Source: Deltaproteobacteria bacterium (GTDB lineage Bacteria > SAR324 > JACQKK01). From it: a DNA stretch of 6,455 nucleotides. Numbering within the stretch: the first letter of the stretch is position 1; each line of letters opens with the position of its first letter. Both the position numbers and the translations under genes were made by a program. Positions 1 through 4,809 of the stretch are shown here, in pieces. The notes beneath the pieces are model-generated. The model searched no databases. It saw only the letters and a list, made by a program, of their open reading frames with translations, and was not told the DNA's origin. The stretch lies in contig JAOUPZ010000185.1 in the NCBI GenBank assembly GCA_029879595.1, positions 1 through 6,455 on the forward strand, read 5' to 3'.

Positions 1-111
1 TATACCCCGGAAAGAATATTTCCCATACCCAAGCTAAAGATATCATTGGTCGGGACTGGTAATCAAATTGCCGCTCATGAAAACACCGCCTGGGAAATTA
101 CAAACTACACT

Positions 112-181
112 GAGAATGCCTAACAGAGAATGCCTGTCAGAGAACGCACAAAGAAATATGCACAAAGAAGTATGCACAAAA
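112..181. repeat. Five degenerate 14-bp tandem repeats
   Basis: Five consecutive 14-bp units can be read directly: GAGAATGCCTAACA (112-125), GAGAATGCCTGTCA (126-139), GAGAACGCACAAAG (140-153), AAATATGCACAAAG (154-167) and AAGTATGCACAAAA (168-181). Neighbouring units differ at only a few positions, and the core ATGC or CGC followed by ACAAA drifts gradually along the array. Positions 156-164 (ATATGCACA) and 170-178 (GTATGCACA) each match the DnaA-box consensus TTATNCACA except at the first base. A 14-bp period is not a multiple of 3, which argues against a coding repeat. The array could be a protein-binding repeat or simple slippage; its function is unknown. Confidence 0.75.
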
Positions 182-204
182 AAATGCAATTCCAGCGGGA
201 CGGT

Positions 205-377
205 GGGTGCCGCTCCCCGGCACTCCCGGAAAGGGTTGGCAAACCACATCACCCCGGTATGGGTATTGTAAGTATAGACATCCCAAACCTGTTCCGAGTT
301 CAGTTGCAGGGGTCCACGGCACCTGTGCCAGGGAAGTTTGGGGGAAAAATCCCCCGCAGAATTTATTTATGGGGGAT
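205..377. other. Cluster of inverted repeats, possible structured RNA
   Basis: Several complementary pairs are visible. GGGTGCC (205-211) faces GGCACTC (219-225) with one G-T pair. CCCAAAC (282-288) pairs with GTTTGGG (336-342), and just inside it TTCC (292-295) pairs with GGAA (332-335), so the 3' arm is continuous over 11 bases and the 5' arm carries a 3-base bulge. Nested inside is GGCAC (318-322) with GTGCC (325-329); its 2-base gap makes it a near-palindrome in DNA rather than a good RNA hairpin. GGGGG (340-344) pairs with CCCCC (351-355), and ATCCCCC (349-355) alternatively pairs with GGGGGAT (371-377). The strand of any transcript is unknown. This is a density of pairings judged by eye; no folding energy was computed and no known RNA family was recognised. 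Confidence 0.35.
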
Positions 378-407
378 GAACCGGCAAAACGCGGAACCAG
401 GGAATCC

Positions 408-467
408 GGCTCCATTGTCCAGGAGGGGGAAAAAGTTATGCGGATTGGAAGGGGTGAATATGGAGCC
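408..467. repeat. Perfect 8-bp inverted repeat with 44-bp spacer
   Basis: GGCTCCAT at 408-415 is the exact reverse complement of ATGGAGCC at 460-467. Inside the same interval AATCCG (403-408) is complementary to CGGATT (441-446), which would compete with the outer pairing. The right arm ends 14 bp from the gatC stop codon. It may be part of the same structured stretch as 205-377. No T run follows on the minus strand, so it does not read as an intrinsic terminator for gatC. Confidence 0.4.
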
Positions 468-480
468 TCTGGAAACCCAG

Positions 481-765
481 TTATTCGATCACCTTGGGCA
501 CCTTGAAATATCCGTCCTCCAGGTAGGGGCTGAACTGACCGGGGGAGACATCCGAATGCTCGGCGGTATCGGGCCGCAGGTGTGATGAATCATCCACCGG
601 ATGATCGCTCAGCTCGGCCGTGGGAGCCCCCTCCAGTTTTTTGAAGTAGCCCAGGATCTCCTCGAACTGCTTCACAAACTGCTGCTTTTCCTGCTGGTCC
701 AGATCCAGGGAGGCCAGCCCGGCGATTTTTTCAATGTCCTTGATGGTGATAATGGGGTCGCTCAT
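481..765 (-). CDS. gatC: Asp/Glu-tRNA amidotransferase subunit C
   Basis: This is the small subunit of the GatCAB complex, which converts Glu-tRNA(Gln) to Gln-tRNA(Gln), and in many bacteria Asp-tRNA(Asn) to Asn-tRNA(Asn), in the cytoplasm. GatC wraps around and stabilises GatA; it has no catalytic site of its own. At 94 residues it has the family's usual length. Visible hallmarks are the N-terminal helix pattern IEKIAGLASLDL (11-22), the LRPD segment (63-66) and the diagnostic C-terminus EDGYFKVPKVIE (83-94). The ATG at 765 is preceded by an AGG six bases upstream. It is the last gene of the minus-strand cluster, 77 bp after ssb and separated from it by a strong hairpin. gatA, usually directly downstream, is not present in the 480 bp that remain, which is unusual for a gatC of this type. 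Confidence 0.95.
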   Translation of the reverse strand: MSDPIITIKDIEKIAGLASLDLDQQEKQQFVKQFEEILGYFKKLEGAPTAELSDHPVDDSSHLRPDTAEHSDVSPGQFSPYLEDGYFKVPKVIE

Positions 766-814
766 CTTCTGCCTGCTGCTTGCTGGGGTTTATGGGTATC
801 GGCCTGGGTGCGCC

Positions 815-834
815 CCGCCGGGTGTTCCCGGCGG
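815..834 (-). other. Perfect 8-bp hairpin between ssb and gatC
   Basis: CCGCCGGG (815-822) and CCCGGCGG (827-834) are perfect complements around a 4-base loop. The structure begins 8 bp after the ssb stop codon in the direction of transcription and leaves 49 bp before the gatC start. On the minus strand it is followed by GC-rich sequence, not T residues, so it lacks the tail of an intrinsic terminator. It may protect the 3' end of the upstream message, set unequal expression of ssb and gatC, or be a REP-like palindrome. The pairing is seen directly; the function is inferred. Confidence 0.6.
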
Positions 835-842
835 AGAGGGCT

Positions 843-1343
843 TCAAAACGGGATGTCATCCTCCATGTAGGGCTCGTTGCCGGGAGGCTGCTGGTTCTGC
901 TCATTGTAGGACTGCTGCTGCGGGGGAGGTCCGCTTTCGCGGTAGGCTCCACCCTGACCCTGACCCTGGCCTTGGCCCTGAGATGGGCTATGGCCCTGGC
1001 CCTGGGAATCACCCTGGCGGTCCAGCAGCTGGATGGTGTTGGCCACCACCTCGGTGGTATAGCGTTTGGCACCGGTCTTGTCTTCCCAACTGCGGGTTTG
1101 CAGACGTCCCTCCACATACACCAGCCGGCCCTTGTGCACATAGTTCTGCACAAAGTCGGCCTGGTTTCCCCAGACCACGATATTGTGCCATTCGGTCTTT
1201 TCCTGCTTCTGGCCCTGCTTGTCCTTCCAGTAGTCGTTGGTGGCCAGGGAAAAATTTGCCACCATCTGGCCGGACTGGGTATGTCGGATTTCGGGTTCCT
1301 GGCCCAAACGGCCAATGAGCATTACTTTGTTGAGATTGGACAT
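843..1343 (-). CDS. ssb: Single-stranded DNA-binding protein
   Basis: SSB coats single-stranded DNA during replication, recombination and repair and recruits partner proteins through its C-terminal tip. The 166-residue protein shows the expected order. An OB-fold spans about 1-108, with NKVMLIGRLGQEPEIR (5-20), NFSLAT (30-35), TEWHNIVVWG (50-59) and YVEGRLQTRSWED (76-88). Trp39, Trp52 and Trp86 sit where the DNA-stacking tryptophans of the E. coli protein lie. A flexible Gly/Gln/Pro-rich linker covers about 110-158, and the acidic tip EDDIPF (161-166) is the protein-interaction motif. The linker holds a run of Gly-Gln dipeptides (about 122-131) encoded by a near-perfect hexanucleotide repeat. 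The start at 1343 has a GGGGA element about 6 bases upstream. It lies 25 bp after ruvA, where ruvB is often found. Confidence 0.97.
   Translation of the reverse strand: MSNLNKVMLIGRLGQEPEIRHTQSGQMVANFSLATNDYWKDKQGQKQEKTEWHNIVVWGNQADFVQNYVHKGRLVYVEGRLQTRSWEDKTGAKRYTTEVVANTIQLLDRQGDSQGQGHSPSQGQGQGQGQGGAYRESGPPPQQQSYNEQNQQPPGNEPYMEDDIPF
951..1018 (-). repeat. Hexanucleotide Gly-Gln repeat in the ssb linker
   Basis: Within ssb, repeats of CCCTGA and CCCTGG type on the plus strand encode Gly-Gln pairs on the minus strand. The run is interrupted by a short stretch encoding His-Ser-Pro-Ser (about residues 118-121). The period of 6 keeps the reading frame, so copy-number change would lengthen or shorten the disordered linker without touching the OB-fold or the acidic tip. 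This is a low-complexity repeat, not a mobile element. Confidence 0.75.
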
Positions 1344-1368
1344 GGTAGTTCCCCGATTTTGGGTGCGG

Positions 1369-1947
1369 TTATATTTTGGACAGCATGGAGAGCGCCCGTT
1401 TCAATCGTTCCTCAAAGCTTTGGCCCCCACCGGAAAGCTGTCTTACCACCGGAACAACCACCTTTTCCGGAAAGCCGAGATTTGTCAAGGCCGAGATTAA
1501 CTCGGCCGCCCCGCCCTGGTCCCCGCCTTCCGTTGCGGCCAGGCCGCTCAGCCGGTCGCCCAGTTCCACACAGAGCCGGGTGGCGGTTTTTTTTCCCACG
1601 CCGGGGATGGTGCAAAGCAGGGTCACATCGTTGTTGAGGATGGCCGTGTGCAGCTGTGGCGGGGTCAGGGAGGAAAGAAAGTTCAGGGCCAGCCGGGGGC
1701 CGATGCCGGTGGCCTTGAGCAGCAGCTCGAACAGCCGGCGCCCGGAGTCCTCCGCGAAGCCGTACAGGGCAATCTCATTATCGCGGACCACGGTGCTGAC
1801 GTACAGGCGCAGGGCCGCGTCGCCAGAGCCCTCGGCGGGCAACACTCCCCGGGGGACATGCACCCGGTAACCCACCCCGGACCCGGTCAGCAGAAGCAGT
1901 GAATCATCCTCCCGGCCCAGCACGGTCCCTTCCAGAAAGCCGATCAT
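1369..1947 (-). CDS. ruvA: Holliday junction DNA helicase subunit RuvA
   Basis: RuvA binds four-way DNA junctions as a tetramer and loads the RuvB motor for branch migration; RuvC then cuts the junction. The 192-residue protein starts with the typical MIGFLEGTV. Domain I (1 to about 64) contains the VGYRVHVP strand (25-32) and the acidic-pin loop VVRDNEIALYGF (53-64), where D-N-E stands in place of the E. coli E-D pair. Domain II has two helix-hairpin-helix motifs, around ATGIGPRLAL (79-88) and TIPGVGKKTA (113-122). After a short Gly-rich linker (140-147), domain III (about 148-192) includes ELISALTNLGF, the region that contacts RuvB in the family. The ATG overlaps the ruvC stop codon by 4 bases, implying translational coupling. 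ruvB is not next to it; ssb follows instead. Confidence 0.97.
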   Translation of the reverse strand: MIGFLEGTVLGREDDSLLLLTGSGVGYRVHVPRGVLPAEGSGDAALRLYVSTVVRDNEIALYGFAEDSGRRLFELLLKATGIGPRLALNFLSSLTPPQLHTAILNNDVTLLCTIPGVGKKTATRLCVELGDRLSGLAATEGGDQGGAAELISALTNLGFPEKVVVPVVRQLSGGGQSFEERLKRALSMLSKI

Positions 1948-2426
1948 GACAGGCTCCGCAAACGGGCGGCGGCGGCGTGGGTCAGCGCGGCGGCCAGGGC
2001 GTCCGATTCATCCTCGCCGAAGGGCTTGCGAAGGGAAAGCAGCAGGGCTGTCATCTGGGTGATCTGGTCCTTGGTGGCCCGTCCCACGCCGGTCACGGCC
2101 TGCTTGATCTGGGTGGGGGCATATTCAAAAATGGGAATCTCCCGCCTGGCCACGGCATGCAGAATCACCCCGCGGGCATGGCCCAGCACCAGGGCCGAGC
2201 GGGCGTTGCGGGCCGTGAAGATCTTCTCCACGGCGCATTGCTGGGGAGAGTGGCGGTCCAGCAGTTCCTCCAGCCTGCGTCCGAGTACGACCAGACGATT
2301 CTCCAGGGGGCTGTCGGCCGAAAGCCTGATCTCGCCCGAATCACAATAAGAGGCCTGCCTGCCGTTGGCTTCCAGCAGTCCCCAGCCGGTGATGCGGCTG
2401 CCGGGGTCTATTCCCAGAATCAGCAT
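1944..2426 (-). CDS. ruvC: Crossover junction endodeoxyribonuclease RuvC
   Basis: RuvC is the dimeric, Mg2+-dependent nuclease that resolves Holliday junctions by paired symmetrical cuts. The 160-residue protein begins with MLILGIDPGSRITGWG, giving the first catalytic acid Asp7. Glu67 in AVEKIF (65-70) and Asp139 and Asp142 in FGEDESDALAAA complete the four-acid site at close to the E. coli spacing (7, 66, 138, 141). The conserved VTGVGRATKDQI (111-122) matches the DNA-contact loop of the family. Length is slightly short of the usual 165-175, with the C-terminus ending soon after the last helix. A GGAAGGG Shine-Dalgarno lies a few bases before the ATG at 2426. It follows yebC by 21 bp and overlaps ruvA, the common yebC-ruvC-ruvA arrangement. 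Confidence 0.97.
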   Translation of the reverse strand: MLILGIDPGSRITGWGLLEANGRQASYCDSGEIRLSADSPLENRLVVLGRRLEELLDRHSPQQCAVEKIFTARNARSALVLGHARGVILHAVARREIPIFEYAPTQIKQAVTGVGRATKDQITQMTALLLSLRKPFGEDESDALAAALTHAAAARLRSLS

Positions 2427-2447
2427 GGGCCCTTCCCGGCCGGAAGA

Positions 2448-3197
2448 TCATTCCAGCTCGGCCAGCAGGTTTTCATCGATTTCAAAATTGGCGAAGACCT
2501 TCTGCACATCATCGTCCTCCTCCAGGAGTTCCAGAAAGCCCAATACCTTTTGGGCCTGTTCCTTGTCTGTCAGGTTAACCTTGGTCTGGGGCAGGCGCTG
2601 CAACTCGGCCTCGGAGATATCCAGACCCTTTTCCTCCAGGTAGGTTTTCACGCTGTCAAAGTTTTCCAGGGCGCAGGTGACAAACCAGGTGTCGCCGTCG
2701 TCCTCCAGGTCGTCCGCGCCGGATTCAAGCACCCATTCGGTGATGGTGTCCTCGTCGCCGGCATCCTTGGACAGGGTGAAGGTGCCCTTGCGGTCGAACA
2801 TGTACTGCACGGAGTTGGTGGCGCCCAGGTTGCCGTTATGCTTGGTGAACACATGCCGGATTGAGGACGCGGTGCGGTTCCGGTTGTCGGTGAGGGCCTC
2901 CACCACCACCGCCACATTGTGCGGCCCGTAGCCTTCGTAGATGACCTCCTCGAAATCCACCCCGTCATTGCCGCCCGCGCCTTTTTTGATGGCCCGGTCG
3001 ATGGTGTCCTTGGGCATGTTCTTGCCCCGGGCCACCCCCACGGCCAGCCTCAGCCGGGGGTTGGCTTCCATATCCCCTCCGCCCATCTTGGCGGCCACCG
3101 TGATCTCTCGGATCAGCTTGGTGAAAATCTTGCCGCGCTTGGCGTCCACGGCAGCTTTCTTATGCTTGATGGAACTCCATTTGCTGTGTCCTGACAT
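2448..3197 (-). CDS. yebC: YebC/PmpR (TACO1) family protein
   Basis: This family was long annotated as a transcription regulator. Work on bacterial YebC proteins and mitochondrial TACO1 links it instead to translation, helping ribosomes through proline-rich stalls. Which role applies here cannot be read from the sequence. The 249-residue length is standard. The start MSGHSKWSSIKHKKAAVDAKR is diagnostic, followed by FTKLIREI (25-32), NPRLRLAV (46-53), the AIKKGAGG motif (69-76), YEGYGPHNVAVVVEALTDNRNRT (87-109) and NLGATNSVQYMFDRKG (123-138). The C-terminal half is acidic. The ATG at 3197 gives the canonical N-terminus and has an AGGA about 10 bases upstream. A 154-bp gap before it is the longest within the cluster, so yebC may have its own promoter. 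It is followed by ruvC at 21 bp. Confidence 0.96.
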   Translation of the reverse strand: MSGHSKWSSIKHKKAAVDAKRGKIFTKLIREITVAAKMGGGDMEANPRLRLAVGVARGKNMPKDTIDRAIKKGAGGNDGVDFEEVIYEGYGPHNVAVVVEALTDNRNRTASSIRHVFTKHNGNLGATNSVQYMFDRKGTFTLSKDAGDEDTITEWVLESGADDLEDDGDTWFVTCALENFDSVKTYLEEKGLDISEAELQRLPQTKVNLTDKEQAQKVLGFLELLEEDDDVQKVFANFEIDENLLAELE

Positions 3198-3351
3198 TAC
3201 CCTGGTATCCTGAAATGTTTGATGTTATCGCTTTCGGCAGCAGCGTCTGCCGGGCGCAGCCGATGCCATCCCAAAAGAGTAAAAAACAGATAGAAACTTA
3301 TAACGCCCTGATATAACAGGCGAAACAGCCGCCATTTATCAGGCCCGCGCT
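3198..3351 (-). other. rimO-yebC intergenic region
   Basis: This 154-bp gap is the largest in the cluster and separates rimO from yebC. Downstream of rimO it holds a two-part stem-loop (3307-3343). Further on, CGGCAG (3235-3240) and CTGCCG (3247-3252) form a 6-bp stem with a 6-base loop, placed in the likely yebC leader. On the minus strand an AT-rich stretch with TATAAG and a run of T lies between the two, at about 3274-3303, and could hold a -10 element. No convincing -35 partner is seen, so an internal promoter for yebC is possible but unproven. Confidence 0.4.
3307..3343 (-). terminator. Two-part stem-loop after rimO, possible attenuator
   Basis: CCTGATA (3307-3313) is the exact complement of TATCAGG (3337-3343). 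Inside, GGCG (3319-3322) pairs with CGCC (3330-3333) around a 7-base loop, with an asymmetric internal bulge between the two stems. The structure starts 8 bases after the rimO stop codon, the normal place for a terminator. The following minus-strand sequence is AT-rich (GCGTTATAAGTTTC) but without an immediate T run; a run of six T occurs only about 20 bases later. It may be a weak or partial terminator, an RNA-processing signal, or a 3'-end stabiliser. Confidence 0.35.
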
Positions 3352-4773
3352 TCAGACAATCCTTCCAATCAGATCATAGACGTTGGAATCAGTTATTTCC
3401 ACCTGATTGAACTGGCCGGACTGTGCCGTGCCCTCGTTGATATATACCACGCCGTCCACCTCCGGTCCCTGGAATTCCGCCCGGCCCTGCAAAAGCAGAT
3501 CGGTTTCCGCGCTGGGGCCCTCCACCAGCACCCGGAAAACCTGCCCCACACGGGCTGCGTTGCGGGCCGAGGCGATTTCCTGCTGGGCCTCCAGCAACGC
3601 CTTGCGGCGCTGCCTCTTGACCCGCGCCGGCACCGGGTCGCCCAGGCGGGCCGAGCGGATGTTGTCCTCGTGGGAATAGGCGAATACCCCCACATGCTCG
3701 AACCAGCCCTCCCGCACGAATTCCAGCAGCTCGGCAAAATCTTCCTCAGTTTCGGTGGGGAACCCCACAATGAAGGTTGTTCGCAGGGCCAGCCGCGGCA
3801 GGAGCTCCTTCAGTCGGGTCACGCGCCCGCGGATTTCCCGGCCGGTGATGCGGCGGTTCATGTCCTGGAGCACCCTGGCGGAGATATGCTGGAAGGGCAT
3901 GTCCAGATAGGGGGCCAGATGCCGCCCTCCGGCCAGGGCCTCCATCTCCTCCTCGCCGAAGGTATTGGGGTAGGCGTAGAACAGACGCAGCCAGTAGTCG
4001 CCCTCCAGGTTGTCCAGCGCCCGCAGCAGATGGGCCAGCCGGGTGCCGTCCCTGAAGTCCGCCCCGTAGGAGGAGATGTCCTGGGATATGATGTTGATTT
4101 CCCGGACTCCCGCGGCGATAAGCTCGCGGGCCTCGCCCACCACAGATTCGATTTTCCGGCTGGAAAAATATCCCCGCAGAAAGGGAATGTTGCAAAACGA
4201 GCACATATTGGAGCAGCCCTCGGCGATCTTGAGATAGGCGTACGCTCCGGGCGTGGTGAGCACGCGGGAGTGGGTCTCGTAATGCGCGTAATGGGGCTTG
4301 GGCAGCAGCCGCACCACCTGCCCGGCTGATCTCGCACCGGCTTCACCGGCTTCACCAGCGCCTTCCTCACCGGCGGCATACAGCTCGTCCAGCAGCGCGG
4401 GAATCTCCTGGAAGTTGGATGAACCCAGCAGGCCGTCAATCTCCGGCACTTCCTTCAACAGGTCCTCGCGGTAGCGCTCGGAAAGGCAGCCCGCGCAGAC
4501 CAGCTTTTCGCAGACCCCGCCGCTCTTGTAGTCGCTCAGGTCAAGCAGGCGGGCAATGCCCTCCTCGGTGGCCGCGGTCAGAAAGGCGCAGGTGTTGACA
4601 ATGATCACCTGGGCCTGGGCCGGGTCGGCGGTCAGCTCGTAGCCGGTTCCCAGCAGCGCGGTGATCATGATTTCCGTGTCCACCCTGTTCTTGGCGCAGC
4701 CCAGGGTTTCCAGATAGATGCGTCTGGATCTGTTGAACTGATATGCCCGGATTGCGGGTTCCGTATTGCTCAT
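3352..4773 (-). CDS. rimO: Ribosomal protein S12 methylthiotransferase RimO
   Basis: RimO is a radical-SAM enzyme with two iron-sulfur clusters that adds a methylthio group to the conserved aspartate of ribosomal protein S12 (Asp88 in E. coli). At 473 residues it has three parts. The N-terminal UPF0004 domain carries LGCAKNRVDTE (24-34), NTCAF (60-64) and CAGCLSERY (93-101), giving cluster ligands Cys26, Cys62 and Cys96. The radical-SAM core carries CSNMCSFC (187-194), giving Cys187, Cys191 and Cys194. The C-terminal TRAM domain covers roughly 410-473. The NRVDTE form and the PFLRGYFSSRK context fit RimO better than MiaB, which modifies tRNA. An in-frame 9-bp tandem repeat encodes a small Gly-Glu-Ala linker between the first two domains. 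It follows prfB by 36 bp; its own ribosome binding site is weak, suggesting coupling. Confidence 0.93.
   Translation of the reverse strand: MSNTEPAIRAYQFNRSRRIYLETLGCAKNRVDTEIMITALLGTGYELTADPAQAQVIIVNTCAFLTAATEEGIARLLDLSDYKSGGVCEKLVCAGCLSERYREDLLKEVPEIDGLLGSSNFQEIPALLDELYAAGEEGAGEAGEAGARSAGQVVRLLPKPHYAHYETHSRVLTTPGAYAYLKIAEGCSNMCSFCNIPFLRGYFSSRKIESVVGEARELIAAGVREINIISQDISSYGADFRDGTRLAHLLRALDNLEGDYWLRLFYAYPNTFGEEEMEALAGGRHLAPYLDMPFQHISARVLQDMNRRITGREIRGRVTRLKELLPRLALRTTFIVGFPTETEEDFAELLEFVREGWFEHVGVFAYSHEDNIRSARLGDPVPARVKRQRRKALLEAQQEIASARNAARVGQVFRVLVEGPSAETDLLLQGRAEFQGPEVDGVVYINEGTAQSGQFNQVEITDSNVYDLIGRIV
4335..4361 (-). repeat. 9-bp tandem repeat in the rimO linker
   Basis: Two exact copies of CACCGGCTT (4335-4343 and 4344-4352) and a third diverged copy (4353-4361) are visible on the plus strand. 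On the coding strand they give the repeated Gly-Glu-Ala units near residues 138-146, between the UPF0004 and radical-SAM domains. The period preserves the frame and falls in a linker where length varies within the family, so activity is unlikely to be affected. Confidence 0.7.
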
Positions 4774-4809
4774 GGGCCTGGCTGCGGGGGCTGGGAAGGT
4801 GCGTGTGGA

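Larger units (their letters stand above)
1..480. other. Gene-free region downstream of gatC
   Basis: This stretch follows the gatC stop codon. I see no supported protein gene on either strand: the open frames are short, low in recognisable motifs and mutually overlapping, and none resembles GatA, the expected neighbour of GatC. It is visibly richer in A and T than the genes to its right, especially at 1-200. It holds a tandem array of 14-bp units (112-181) and several inverted repeats between 205 and 467, described separately. No minus-strand stem followed by a T run is evident, so no convincing intrinsic terminator for the gatC transcript can be named. It could be a structured RNA, the decayed end of an inserted element, or an ordinary intergenic region next to a gene beyond the left edge. 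Confidence 0.6.

Noticed and set aside
112..181. CRISPR array
   Set aside because: The units are 14 bp, directly adjacent with no spacers, and degenerate; no cas gene is visible.
205..225. tRNA-like or riboswitch hairpin
   Set aside because: There is no cloverleaf, no T-loop GTTCGA-like motif and no recognisable riboswitch core; only a 7-bp stem is visible.
43..252. Minus-strand frame of 69 codons downstream of gatC
   Set aside because: It runs across the 14-bp repeat array, whose period is not a multiple of 3. It matches no known protein and has unusual composition for this window.
768..778. An 11-base string before gatC (TCTGCCTGCTG on the plus strand) repeated at 5926-5936 before prfB
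   Set aside because: Both copies include the Shine-Dalgarno region, where similarity is expected; 11 bases is too short to claim a shared regulatory site.
1977..2864. Long plus-strand open frame of 295 codons opposite ruvC and yebC
   Set aside because: It is antisense to two certain genes and shows no family motifs. Long antisense frames are expected where the true genes have strong third-position G/C bias.
3670..4329. Plus-strand open frame of 219 codons opposite rimO
   Set aside because: It lies inside the radical-SAM and linker regions of rimO on the opposite strand and has no ribosome binding site or recognisable domain.
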